From Holophagaceae bacterium (GTDB lineage: Bacteria > Acidobacteriota > Holophagae > Holophagales > Holophagaceae): a stretch of 61,761 nucleotides of DNA. The notes under the pieces are model-generated. The model saw nothing but the letters and a program-made list of their open reading frames with translations. It did no database searches and had not been told where the DNA came from. Location of the stretch: NCBI GenBank assembly GCA_003165415.1, contig PLUC01000055.1:1-61761 (forward strand). Direction: 5' to 3'. Of the stretch, positions 1-7,959 are shown one piece after another. Made by a program: the position numbers and the translations under genes. How positions within the stretch are numbered: position 1 is the first letter of the stretch; the number at the start of each line of letters is the position of its first letter.

Positions 1-115
1 AACCTTAGCGGAGCGAGCTCCGCAAGGTTGCTAGCACCGTTGGATCCGTTCGGAATGCAACGGCCATTCCGGGCACAAGCAACCTTAGCGGAGCGAGCTC
101 CGCAACGGTTGCTAG
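1..115. repeat. hairpin repeat cluster, site A (two hairpins, one spacer)
   Basis: Two near-identical hairpins lie at 1-29 and 80-111, each built as AACC-TTA-GCGGAGC-GA-GCTCCGC-AA(C)-GGTT. They are separated by a spacer (32-79) that begins TAGCACCGTTGGAT and ends GGGCACAAG. The same spacer ends and the same hairpin architecture with different stem bases recur at 6427-6589, so this is a dispersed family. It sits directly upstream of mazG and may continue left of the window. It resembles REP/BIME-type extragenic repeats, but I do not recognise a named family. Confidence 0.75.
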
Positions 116-124
116 ACTGGGTGG

Positions 125-919
125 ATGAACCCCTCGACCCTCCGCGCTGTCATGTCCGCCCTCCTGACTCCCGGGAGCGGATGCCCCTGGGACCTGAAGC
201 AGTCCCACCAGTCCCTGGCCCGCTACCTGCGGGAGGAGGCGGCGGAGGTGCTGGACGCCCTGGCCGAGCATGTGCCCGGGGACGCGGAAACCGAGCGCCA
301 CCTGTGCGAGGAACTGGGCGACCTGTGGCTGCAGGTGGCTTTCCACGCCCAGCTTGCCCAGGACCGGGGGGCCTGGGACCTGCACGAGGTGGAGGCCATG
401 GTGGTGGAGAAGCTGGTGCGCCGCCATCCCCATGTGTTCGGAGAGGTGGAGGTGGATGGCGCCGAGGCGGTGCTGGTGAACTGGGCGGCCATCAAGCAGG
501 ATGAGAAGGCCGGGCGGGGCGACGTCCAGGAGCCGCGGCTGCTGGAGGGGATTCCGGCCAGCCTGTCGCCCCTGGATACCGCCCTGGAGATCGGCCGGCG
601 CTGCGCCAAGGTGGGCTTTGAATGGCCGGACATGGACGGGGTGCTGGACAAGGTGAAGGAGGAGGTGGAGGAACTCCAGGCGGAATCGGACCTGGACCGG
701 GTGGAATCCGAGTTCGGCGACGTGCTGTTCAGCCTCATCCAGTGGGCCCGCTACAAGGGGATCGATCCGGACCGGGCCCTGCGCCGGCAGATGGTCCGGT
801 TCCAGTCCCGCTTCCGCCATGTGGAGGACTTCGCTGCCGGCAACGGCGGCTGGGAGCGCCAGGACCTGGAGGGCATGGAGGGCGCCTGGCAGGCGGCGAA
901 GCGCTCGGAGCGCCCCTGA
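125..919 (+). CDS. mazG: MazG family nucleoside triphosphate pyrophosphohydrolase
   Basis: The 264-residue product matches MazG in length and layout. This family hydrolyses (d)NTPs to NMP and pyrophosphate and is regarded as a house-cleaning enzyme. The N-terminal half carries GCPWDLKQSHQSL and the metal-binding EEAAEVLDAL and EELGDLWLQV helices (E-E...E-x-x-D pattern), followed by EKLVRRHPHVFGE. The second half repeats the pattern more weakly (KEEVEELQ, EFGDVLFSLIQWAR). The ATG at 125 is 10 nt past the hairpin repeat, with no strong ribosome binding site. Its stop overlaps the next start (ATGA at 917-921 region), so the AroD-AroE fusion is probably translationally coupled to it. Confidence 0.93.
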   Translation: MNPSTLRAVMSALLTPGSGCPWDLKQSHQSLARYLREEAAEVLDALAEHVPGDAETERHLCEELGDLWLQVAFHAQLAQDRGAWDLHEVEAMVVEKLVRRHPHVFGEVEVDGAEAVLVNWAAIKQDEKAGRGDVQEPRLLEGIPASLSPLDTALEIGRRCAKVGFEWPDMDGVLDKVKEEVEELQAESDLDRVESEFGDVLFSLIQWARYKGIDPDRALRRQMVRFQSRFRHVEDFAAGNGGWERQDLEGMEGAWQAAKRSERP

Positions 920-2277
920 TGGCGGCCCCTCCTTTCTACTTCGTCCCCCTCACCCATCCGACCTGGGCCGAGGCCTTGGCCTGCGCCCGCGCGCTGCCGC
1001 CGGAAGCCATGGCCGAGCTGCGCCTGGACCTGTTCCCCGAGGAGGTTCCGGAAACGATGATCCGGGCCTTGAACCGGCGCTGTCTGGTGACCTGCCGCCG
1101 GGCCGACGAGGGCGGGGCCTGGCTGGGGGATGAGGCCGGGCGCCTGGAGCGGCTGCTGGCTGGAGCCCAGGGCCGCCCGGCCTGGGTGGACCTGGAGTGG
1201 GACCTGGAGGTGCCGCCGGCCCTGGCCGATTGCCTGTCCCACGTGCGTCTGCTCCGCTCGGTCCACGTGGGGCCGGGGGTGTTCGACCTGGAGCGGCGGC
1301 TGGAGCGCCTGCCCCGGGGCGACGCCTTCAAGTGGGTGGGCCACGCCGCCAGCCTGGCCGACAATGCGCGGCTGCGGGCGCCCCTGGGATGGGCCCGGGA
1401 CCGGAACGTCACGCTTTCGGCCTTCCTCATGGGCCCCAAGGGCATCCCCGGGCGCTGCCTGCAGGCCGCCTGGGGCGGCTCCTTCACTTATGCCCAGCCG
1501 GATGACGGGCCGGCGGCAGCCCCCGGCCAGCTCACCCTGGGCCGGATGCTGGCCTGGCGCTGCCACCGCCTGCACGCGGGCTGCGGGCTGTGCGGCGTGC
1601 TGGGGCAGCCGGTGCTCCATTCCCTGGGGCCGGGCTACCATAATCCGCGCTTCCAGATGGCCTTCAAGGATCTGCTCTACCTGCCCCTGGAGTGCGGGGA
1701 CCCCGGGGAGGCCCTGGCCGCTCTGGAGGCCCTGGAACTGCTGGGGGCGAGCCTCACCTCCCCGCTGAAGGATTCGCTCCCGCCCCTGCTGGGGCTGGAG
1801 GGGCCGCTGAACACGCTGTGGCGCCGGCGGGCAGGGGAACCCTGGCAGGGCGCCAATACCGACGCCATCGCCCTGGACGCGGCCCTGGACGGCCTAGAGC
1901 CGGGTCCGGTGCTGGTGCTGGGGGACGGCGGGGTGGCCGAGACCACCCGGCGGATGGTGCTGCGCCGCGGCTGGCCCTGCCTGCGGGTATCCCGGAATTG
2001 CCCGGTGGAGGCCGACGCGGTGCGCGGGTTCGCGCCGGTGGGGGTGGTCCAGGCCACCCGGCTGGGCATGGACCCGGGCGACCCGCTGCCGTTTCCGGAT
2101 GCCCTGGCGGCCGCGGAAGGATCGGCGCGCTGGGGCGTGGAATGGATCTACAAGGAGGACACGGCATTTGCCGCCTGGGCCAGGGAGGGGGGGCGCCGCC
2201 TGGTTCCGGGCGGGGTGCTGTTCGAGGGGCAGGCCGGGGCGCAATCGGCGGCGTTCATCCGGGAATGCGGAGGATAA
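919..2277 (+). CDS. aroDE: bifunctional type I 3-dehydroquinate dehydratase / shikimate dehydrogenase
   Basis: A 452-residue fusion catalysing shikimate-pathway steps 3 and 4. Residues about 1-215 are a type I dehydroquinase: LRLDLFPE supplies the substrate-binding E/R-D strand, DAFKWVGHAAS the Schiff-base lysine region and MGPKGIPGR the substrate arginine loop. Residues about 220-452 are shikimate dehydrogenase: LGQPVLHSLGPGYHN (shikimate site), GASLTSPLKD (catalytic lysine), GANTDAIAL and a GDGGVAE nucleotide-binding loop. The ORF track extends the frame upstream to 622, but the ATG at 919 overlapping the mazG stop is the sensible start. Such AroD-AroE fusions are known in plants and scattered bacteria. 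The loops deviate somewhat from consensus, but the catalytic residues look intact. Confidence 0.88.
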   Translation: MAAPPFYFVPLTHPTWAEALACARALPPEAMAELRLDLFPEEVPETMIRALNRRCLVTCRRADEGGAWLGDEAGRLERLLAGAQGRPAWVDLEWDLEVPPALADCLSHVRLLRSVHVGPGVFDLERRLERLPRGDAFKWVGHAASLADNARLRAPLGWARDRNVTLSAFLMGPKGIPGRCLQAAWGGSFTYAQPDDGPAAAPGQLTLGRMLAWRCHRLHAGCGLCGVLGQPVLHSLGPGYHNPRFQMAFKDLLYLPLECGDPGEALAALEALELLGASLTSPLKDSLPPLLGLEGPLNTLWRRRAGEPWQGANTDAIALDAALDGLEPGPVLVLGDGGVAETTRRMVLRRGWPCLRVSRNCPVEADAVRGFAPVGVVQATRLGMDPGDPLPFPDALAAAEGSARWGVEWIYKEDTAFAAWAREGGRRLVPGGVLFEGQAGAQSAAFIRECGG

Positions 2278-2283
2278 TGGCCC

Positions 2284-3510
2284 ATGCGCCTGCTGCTGGT
2301 GGAGGACAAGGACAGCTTCCGGCGCCTGCTGGTGCAGGCGCTGGAGTCCGCCTGGGAGGTCACAGCCGTGGGCGATCCGGCGGCGGCCCTGGAAGCCCTG
2401 GCCGAGGCCCCCTTCGAGATCCTGGTCACGGACCTCCGGCTGCCGGGAATGTCGGGGCTGGAGCTGCTGAAGGCGGCCAAGCGACGGCACCCGGCCCTGC
2501 GCGCGGTGCTCATGTCGGCGTTCGGCGAGCCCAAGGACATCGTGGAGGCCATGCGCTGGGGGGCCGACGATTTCCTGCCCAAGCCCTTCGATCTGGACCA
2601 GTTCGAGGAGGTGCTGGAACGCGTCCGGGCCCTGGCCGAGGCGCCGCCGCCGGATCCGCGGGAACCCTGGATCATCCATTCCCCGGCCATGCGGGAGCTG
2701 GACCAGGCCCTCTCCAGGGCGGCGGACACCGGCTTCGCCGCGCTGTTCCAGGGCGAGCCGGGCACCGGCAAGGGCCGGGCCGCCCGCCGCCTCCACGCCC
2801 TGCGCCATCCCCAGGCCCCCTACCTGTGCCTGTCGGCGCCGGCCCTGCCGCCGGAGGGGCCGGACCAGCGCCGGCTGGCGCTGCTCCAGGGAGGCAGCAT
2901 CTACCTGTCGGAGCTGGAGGAACTGGCCGAATCCGGGTGGGGGCCGTTGGCGCGGGCCATGGACAGCGACCTGGGGCGGGGCATCCACTGGCTGGGCTCG
3001 TGCCGGGAATTGAAAGCCCTGCCTGAGCTCCTGCGCCTGCGCCTGGGCGTGATCGTGTTCACCCTGCCGCCGCTGCGGGAGCGCCGGGAGGACATCCTGC
3101 CGATGTTCCGGTCCTTCCTGGAGGCCCGGGCGCGCCAGGACGGGCGGCCCCTGCCGGGGCTCGCGCGCGGGGTGGAAAAAGAGCTGCTGCAGGGCGCCTG
3201 GCCGGGGAACCTGAGCCAATTGGCCTGGGCGGTGGCCCATGCCTGGCGGGCTACCACCGGACCCGTGCTGGCACCCCTCCCCGCCTTCGGCCCGGACTCC
3301 GGCGGAGCGCTGGTGCTGCCCTGGCCGGCGCCCGGCACCCTGGCGGCCATGCTGGCCTCGGTGGAGCAGGACGCGGCCGAGGCGCTGCTGCGCAAGGCCA
3401 TGGAGGGCCGCCGCCACGACCCCGCCCAGGTGGCCGCCAGCCTGGGCCTGGCGCCCCGGCGGCTGGCCGGGATCCTGCGCGAGCACCACATTTCCATGGA
3501 GGAAGAATGA
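2284..3510 (+). CDS. NtrC-like response regulator with degenerate AAA+ domain
   Basis: A 408-residue protein. Residues 1-120 form a receiver domain with the acidic pocket in LLVEDKD, phospho-acceptor D50 (VTDLRLPGMSG) and conserved K100 (FLPKPF). Residues about 130-345 are an AAA+ core with Walker A GEPGTGKG (157-164). The stretch between Walker A and Walker B is about 20 residues shorter than in NtrC and lacks GAFTGA. Walker B is altered (GGSIYLSELEEL instead of L-D-E). The C-terminal tail (AQVAASLGLAPRRLAGILREH) resembles a Fis-type helix-turn-helix. Without GAFTGA it should not engage sigma54, so a non-activator role is inferred. It is followed by moxR with an ATGA overlap. Confidence 0.82.
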   Translation: MRLLLVEDKDSFRRLLVQALESAWEVTAVGDPAAALEALAEAPFEILVTDLRLPGMSGLELLKAAKRRHPALRAVLMSAFGEPKDIVEAMRWGADDFLPKPFDLDQFEEVLERVRALAEAPPPDPREPWIIHSPAMRELDQALSRAADTGFAALFQGEPGTGKGRAARRLHALRHPQAPYLCLSAPALPPEGPDQRRLALLQGGSIYLSELEELAESGWGPLARAMDSDLGRGIHWLGSCRELKALPELLRLRLGVIVFTLPPLRERREDILPMFRSFLEARARQDGRPLPGLARGVEKELLQGAWPGNLSQLAWAVAHAWRATTGPVLAPLPAFGPDSGGALVLPWPAPGTLAAMLASVEQDAAEALLRKAMEGRRHDPAQVAASLGLAPRRLAGILREHHISMEEE

Positions 3511-4475
3511 GCGCGATGTCCGCCGAGTCCCCTTCCGCCGCCGCCGTCCAGGCGGTGCGGGAATGCGTCCACGCCGGGCTGAAGGCCCTGTGCCGGGTGG
3601 TGGTGGGCAAGGACCAGGCGGTGCGCCGGTCGGTGGCGGTGATGCTGGCCGGGGGGCACCTGCTCATCGAGGACCTGCCGGGTGTGGGCAAGACCACGCT
3701 GGCCAAAGGGCTGAGCCGGCTGATGGGGGGATCCTACCAGCGGGTGCAGGGCACCAACGATCTCCTGCCTTCGGACCTGCTGGGCGTCCACCTGTGGGAT
3801 GCCGCCTCCCAGACCTTCCGCTTCCAGCATGGGCCCGTGTTCGCCAACGTGGTGCTGCTGGACGAGCTGAACCGGATCGGCCCCAAGACCCAGAGTTCTC
3901 TGATGGAGGTGATGGTGGAGGGCCAGGTGAGCCTGGACCGCGCCACCTACCCGCTGCCGGACCCGTTCTTCGTCATCGCCACCCAGAACCCCATGGACCA
4001 TTCCGGCACCTTCCCGCTGCCGGAGAGCCAGATCGACCGGTTCGCCTGCGTCCTGCACCTGGGCTACCCCGATGCCGACGCGGAACGGCTGGTGTTCCGG
4101 GGCGAGGCCGGGGCGGAACGGCTGGACACCCTGGGGCCGGCCATGGACCTGATCGGGTGGCGCCTGGCCCGGGGCCTGGTCCACGCGGTGCTGCTGGCGG
4201 ACCCGGCCATGGACTATGTGGAGCGGGTGGTGGCGCGGATCCGCAAAGACAAAGGGTTCTGCTCCACCCGGGCCGCGGGACACTGGCTGGCCCTGGCCAA
4301 GGCCGAGGCCTGGCTCTCTGCCCGCGACTTCGTCACCCCCGACGATCTGCAGACGACCCTGGGCGACGTCATGGCCCACCGCGGCACCATGGACGACCGC
4401 CGGCTCAACCGCGATGACCGCCGCGAACAACTCGCCCGCCTGCTCAGCGAAGTTCCGGTGGGCTGGAAGCCTTAG
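3507..4475 (+). CDS. MoxR family AAA+ ATPase
   Basis: A 322-residue ATPase of the MoxR family, which usually acts as a chaperone for maturation of VWA-domain proteins or envelope complexes. Visible motifs are Walker A LPGVGKTTLAKG, the MoxR signature QGTNDLLPSDLLG, the Walker B-region LLDELNRIGPKTQSSLMEVM, the sensor 1 stretch FVIATQNPMDHSGTFPLPE and the downstream SQIDRF arginine-finger region. The usual partners (DUF58 and VWA genes) do not follow here. The ATG overlaps the stop of the NtrC-like gene, which suggests coupled expression. Start ATG at 3507 keeps the full N-terminal helix. Confidence 0.93.
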   Translation: MSAMSAESPSAAAVQAVRECVHAGLKALCRVVVGKDQAVRRSVAVMLAGGHLLIEDLPGVGKTTLAKGLSRLMGGSYQRVQGTNDLLPSDLLGVHLWDAASQTFRFQHGPVFANVVLLDELNRIGPKTQSSLMEVMVEGQVSLDRATYPLPDPFFVIATQNPMDHSGTFPLPESQIDRFACVLHLGYPDADAERLVFRGEAGAERLDTLGPAMDLIGWRLARGLVHAVLLADPAMDYVERVVARIRKDKGFCSTRAAGHWLALAKAEAWLSARDFVTPDDLQTTLGDVMAHRGTMDDRRLNRDDRREQLARLLSEVPVGWKP

Positions 4476-4480
4476 GAGAT

Positions 4481-5359
4481 ATGCTGGAAGACATGGAGTT
4501 CAACCAAGACGTGAGCCCTGGCGCCGGCGGGCCCGCCGGCATCGGCGAAGTGCTGCGGCAGAACCGCATCGCCCAGGGCCTGTCGCTCTTCGTCCTGGCC
4601 CATGAACTCAATCTCAGCGTGCCGATCATCGAGGCGGTGGAAGCGGAGGCGTGGGAACGGCTCCCGCCCGGACGCGAGCGGCCCCACACCCGGCAGATCG
4701 CCGATAGGCTGGGGGTGGACTTGGCCTCGTTCCCGGAACAGTGGAACCAGTTGCCCGGAGCCCTGGAACAGGAGCCGCGCGATCCGCGCCGGGAGTCGCT
4801 GGAACGGGTGCTGGTGAGCGCGATCACGGTGGGCTCGCTGGCGCTGCTGCTCTGGCTGGTGGTGCCCGGCCCCAGCCTCAAGCGGGCGCCCAGGACGGCC
4901 GCGGTCAAGGAGGTGGAGGCGGCCCCCGCGCTCTGGGTGCCCAAGGATCCGGCGGGGCAGTACCCGGTGGTGGGTGAGGTGCTGCCCGAGGTCCCGGTCA
5001 CCGAGGAAGGGGTGCTCATCTCCATGCGCGCCATGGACGTCTGCGAGGCCGTGGTGCAGGGCCTGCCCCAGGGACCGCAGGACCTGCAGGGCGCGGCCGG
5101 AACCGCGCAAAGGCGCACCCTGCGGGTCTCCGACCCCTGGCGCCTGCGGGTGAAGGGCCCGTTCACCATCTCCCTGGACAACGCCGGCGTGGTGGCCCTG
5201 GAGGTGGGGGGGCGCCACATCCGCCTCGGGCGCACCGTGGGCGAGCCCTGGCAGGGCGGGTTCGGGCCCCTGGGCGAATGGATCCAGCCCGCCGAAGCCT
5301 CGCCCCAGAATCCCCCAACGGCCCCGGAAACCGACCCGAATGATCTTGAAAGGGAGTAG
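4481..5359 (+). CDS. RodZ-like helix-turn-helix membrane protein
   Basis: A 292-residue protein with an N-terminal Xre/Cro-type HTH of the RodZ kind (IGEVLRQNRIAQGLSLFVLAHELNLSVPIIEAVE, about residues 21-75), a single transmembrane segment near residues 108-126 (VLVSAITVGSLALLLWLVV), and a periplasmic C-terminal part with a DUF4115-like beta domain (WRLRVKGPFTISLDNAGVVALEVGG). RodZ links MreB to the elongasome. The architecture supports a cell-shape or envelope role, but no mreB is adjacent and the C-terminal match is weak. It begins 5 nt after moxR and ends just before the next gene's GTG, so it is part of the same run. Confidence 0.72.
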   Translation: MLEDMEFNQDVSPGAGGPAGIGEVLRQNRIAQGLSLFVLAHELNLSVPIIEAVEAEAWERLPPGRERPHTRQIADRLGVDLASFPEQWNQLPGALEQEPRDPRRESLERVLVSAITVGSLALLLWLVVPGPSLKRAPRTAAVKEVEAAPALWVPKDPAGQYPVVGEVLPEVPVTEEGVLISMRAMDVCEAVVQGLPQGPQDLQGAAGTAQRRTLRVSDPWRLRVKGPFTISLDNAGVVALEVGGRHIRLGRTVGEPWQGGFGPLGEWIQPAEASPQNPPTAPETDPNDLERE

Positions 5360-5361
5360 CC

Positions 5362-6429
5362 GTGCACCCGATCGTCGACAAATTCATCGAAGGCCAGCTG
5401 CCGGAAACCCTGGCCGAAACCCTGATGGCGGGCAATCTGCCGGTGCCGCCGCTGGACCTGCTCCAGGCCCTGGCGCACGCGGTGTTCAAGGGGTTGCCCC
5501 TGGCTCCCAAGGCCCTGGAAACCCTGCTGGGCATGCCGGAGAAGTTCCTGGCCAACGCCATCGTGGGGCCGGTGCAGCCCGAGGCGCCCCTGGGCCTCAT
5601 TCTCCTCCACCGCAAGGAGCCGGGCCTGCTGGAGACGGCGCTGCTGCACGAGAACATCACCTCAGAGTGGATCGAGCGGGCGGTGCCGTTCCTGCCGGGG
5701 TCGGTCCTGGAAATCGCCCTGAACAACCAGGTACTCTGGCTGGAGCGGCCGGTCATCCTGGATCTCCTCGAGACCCATCCGGAGGCGGACTACCAGATCA
5801 AGCGGCGGGTCAACGAATTCCGCCGCGACGTGCTGCGTCTGGTCTCCGCGGAGGTGGTCCAGGAGCGCCTGGAGATCATCGACGAGGTGGAGGCCGGCCG
5901 GCTCGACCGTGCCTGGTCGGAGCTGCCGCTGCCCAAGGATTCGCCTCTGGAAGAGTCCACCGTGGACCACACTGCCAGTCTGAGCAGGGTGGCGGCGGAG
6001 ACCGGCGAGGACATTCCGCTCCGCCTGGCCCAGCGCGTCATGAAGCTGCGCACCAATCAGAAGATCATGCTGGCGATCAAGGGCGGCAAGGAGGAGCGCA
6101 CCCTGCTCATCCGGGAAGCCAACCGGCTCATCCAGGTGAACGTGGTGCGCAACGGGCGGATCACCGAAGGGGAGATCGCCTTCATCGCCCAGATGCGCAG
6201 CGTCAACGACGAGGTGATCCGGATCATCACTTCCAACCGGGAATGGATGAAGAAGTACTCGATTGTGCGCAACATCGTGATGAATCCGAAGACCCCGCTG
6301 GCGATCTCTCTGAACTTCTTCAAACGGCTCATCGACATGGATCTGAAAATCCTGGTGCGGGACAAGGGCGTCGCGGAAATCCTGCGGCGGGAGGCCAAGC
6401 GCTACCTCACGCTCAAGACCAGCACCTAG
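5362..6429 (+). CDS. conserved hypothetical protein, alpha-helical
   Basis: A 355-residue, largely alpha-helical soluble protein with a GTG start placed 2 nt after the previous stop, preceded by AAAGGGAG. I do not recognise a named domain. Its C-terminal 150 residues contain regularly spaced helical pairs (QKIMLAIKGGKEERTLLIRE, ITEGEIAFIAQMRSVNDEVI, NREWMKKYSIVRNIVMNPKTPL), each about 35-40 residues. These look like degenerate HEAT-type repeats, the style seen in acidobacterial and deltaproteobacterial proteins of unknown function. No signal peptide or membrane segment is visible. The TAG stop codon is supplied by the first three bases of the adjoining repeat spacer (TAGCACCGTTGG), suggesting the repeat may have been inserted at, or trimmed, the original 3' end. 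Confidence 0.75.
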   Translation: MHPIVDKFIEGQLPETLAETLMAGNLPVPPLDLLQALAHAVFKGLPLAPKALETLLGMPEKFLANAIVGPVQPEAPLGLILLHRKEPGLLETALLHENITSEWIERAVPFLPGSVLEIALNNQVLWLERPVILDLLETHPEADYQIKRRVNEFRRDVLRLVSAEVVQERLEIIDEVEAGRLDRAWSELPLPKDSPLEESTVDHTASLSRVAAETGEDIPLRLAQRVMKLRTNQKIMLAIKGGKEERTLLIREANRLIQVNVVRNGRITEGEIAFIAQMRSVNDEVIRIITSNREWMKKYSIVRNIVMNPKTPLAISLNFFKRLIDMDLKILVRDKGVAEILRREAKRYLTLKTST

Positions 6430-6589
6430 CACCGTTGGATAACGTTTGGATGAAGCGTTCGGCTGGGCACAAGCAGCCGTAATGGAGCAAGCTCCATAAC
6501 GGCTGCTAGCATCGTTGGATCATGTTTGGATCAAGCGTTCCGGCTGGGCACAAGTAGCCGTTAGATCGCTGGCGACTTAACGGCTGCTT
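6427..6589. repeat. hairpin repeat cluster, site B (two spacer-hairpin units)
   Basis: Two tandem units of about 80 bp. Spacers 6427-6472 and 6507-6554 share TAGCA(C/T)CGTTGGAT, GTTTGGAT and CGGCTGGGCACAAG. Each is followed by a long hairpin: 6473-6506 (GCAGCCGTAATGGAGC / GCTCCATAACGGCTGC, 15 of 16 pairs) and 6556-6585 (AGCCGTTAGATCGC / GCGACTTAACGGCT). Compared with site A, the stems differ by compensatory changes while spacer ends are constant. The region is otherwise non-coding. Confidence 0.8.
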
Positions 6590-6909
6590 GTCCGTGCGGG
6601 TTGTTCGGCTCGTTGGCCGATGGTGCGCTGGTCCGGCAAGCGATTGAATTATTTGTATCTAGCAGGGGAAAAAGCGTGGAATCGGAGCCGGGCCCCATCT
6701 GTGGAGAAGCGCGGCAGCACTGGTAAAAACCTGATTTCAATTGGCTCGATGCGTCCTGCACTGGGAATTCAGCAGTGCTCCGATGACCCGATTCTCATAG
6801 GAACTTCCGATTTCCCCACAGCGAAATCAGCAGCCTTCGCGGAAAACTTCCCGGGCCCGGAATGGCCCGGTCCGATCGCACGCTCTCCCCTGGGGTACAC
6901 TGGGAGGCT
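6590..6909. other. intergenic region without recognised gene
   Basis: About 320 bases between repeat site B and the DUF2344 gene. Base composition is lower in GC than the genes around it, and short ORFs on either strand (6561-6761 minus, 6620-7060 plus) show no recognisable protein character. It may hold the promoter of the downstream gene (AT-rich stretch TTGAATTATTTGTATCTA near 6644), but I see no convincing -35/-10 pair, terminator or RNA gene. Confidence 0.5.
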
Positions 6910-7956
6910 ATGGCATACTCAGTCCCCGCGCCCGTCCAAGGCCCCCGATCGCTCCAGGTCTTTGCCGCGGCGCTCAAGGCCGGTCCACCGGAACCGGAGG
7001 TGCTTGAAGCCATGCTCGCCGGCCTCGAAAGCGAGCGGCGTCTGGAACACGCCTGGCTGATCCTGCGCCAGGCCTGCGTGGATCCGGCCCTGTGGGGCGC
7101 GGCCCAGGCGCGGATGAAGGCCGTCCTGGAGCGGTCCCGGAGGCGGCGCATGAGCCGCTGGCAGACCGACCCCGACCGCGTGACCCTGCGGCTGCGGTTC
7201 GCGGTGCGGGAGCCCGCCTGCGCCCAGTCTTCCGCGGGCCTCCTCTCCCTGCTGGCCGGAACGCTGATGGCGGCGGATCTGCCGGTGGCCATGGGGCTGG
7301 AGAAGTCGCCCAGGCCGGCGGTCCACCTGGGGCACCCGCTCCCGGCCCTGGTGGAGGGCTGCTCCGAGTGGGCGGACGTGGTCCTGCTGGAAGCGCCGCC
7401 GGTCCCGCTGCCGGAGCTGCCGGCGCTGGTCAACGCCCACGCGCCGCGGGGACTGGCCGTGCTCCAGTGCCTGCAGGTGCCCAACTACGCCTCCCCGGTG
7501 GCGGAGCTGTGCCGGGCCGCCCACTGGCGCTGGACCTGCCCCCAGGAGGAGCTGGAAGCCGCCCGGGAGGGGCTGGAGGCCTTCATCCGCTGCGATCAGT
7601 TCGAGATCGAGAAGACCGGCAAGATCGACGGCCAGAAAGGGGCCAAGCGGGTGGATATCCGTCCGCTCATGGAAGCCTGCCGCTGGGAGGGCGCCGACTT
7701 CCTGTTCCGGACCCGCATCGCCCCCGGCGAGGCGGTCAACCCGCGCAAACTCCTCGCCGCCATTCTGGGACCCAGTCTCGACGTGCAGGGTCTGGCCCGC
7801 ACCGCGGTGGACCTGGCGGAGGATCCGCGCCTGCTCCAGGCCGAAAAATTCCAGCCCAAACTGCACAACATGTTCGAAGACGCTGTGCTGCTGGGGGCGG
7901 AGGGCAACATCCGGGTGGTGGACGATGACGAGGACGAGCCGCTGGTACTGGGATAG
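6910..7956 (+). CDS. stand-alone DUF2344 (radical SAM-linked) protein
   Basis: A 348-residue protein whose central region (LRLRFAVREPACAQSSAGLLSLLAGTL then ADLPVAMGLEKSPRPAVHLGHPLP) matches the DUF2344/TIGR03936 pattern. That domain is normally fused C-terminally to, or encoded beside, a B12-type radical SAM protein near rng or rodA. Here no radical SAM domain is present and no such gene adjoins. The C-terminal half (FEIEKTGKIDGQKGAKRVDIRP) fits the DUF2344 tail, and an acidic tail (DDDEDEP) ends the protein. I chose ATG 6910 because GGGAGG lies just upstream, though spacing is short. ATG 6862 would add 16 residues. Function unknown; tRNA or rRNA modification is sometimes suggested for the family. 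Confidence 0.75.
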   Translation: MAYSVPAPVQGPRSLQVFAAALKAGPPEPEVLEAMLAGLESERRLEHAWLILRQACVDPALWGAAQARMKAVLERSRRRRMSRWQTDPDRVTLRLRFAVREPACAQSSAGLLSLLAGTLMAADLPVAMGLEKSPRPAVHLGHPLPALVEGCSEWADVVLLEAPPVPLPELPALVNAHAPRGLAVLQCLQVPNYASPVAELCRAAHWRWTCPQEELEAAREGLEAFIRCDQFEIEKTGKIDGQKGAKRVDIRPLMEACRWEGADFLFRTRIAPGEAVNPRKLLAAILGPSLDVQGLARTAVDLAEDPRLLQAEKFQPKLHNMFEDAVLLGAEGNIRVVDDDEDEPLVLG

Positions 7957-7959
7957 CCG

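Noticed and set aside
6427-6589. Possible CRISPR array because of repeated units with spacers
   Set aside because: The constant parts and variable parts are the wrong way round for CRISPR: hairpin stems vary with base-pair compensation, only two to three units exist per locus, and no cas genes are present.
6620-7060. 146-residue ORF before the DUF2344 gene
   Set aside because: It overlaps the DUF2344 start in another frame, has no ribosome binding site and shows no recognisable domain.
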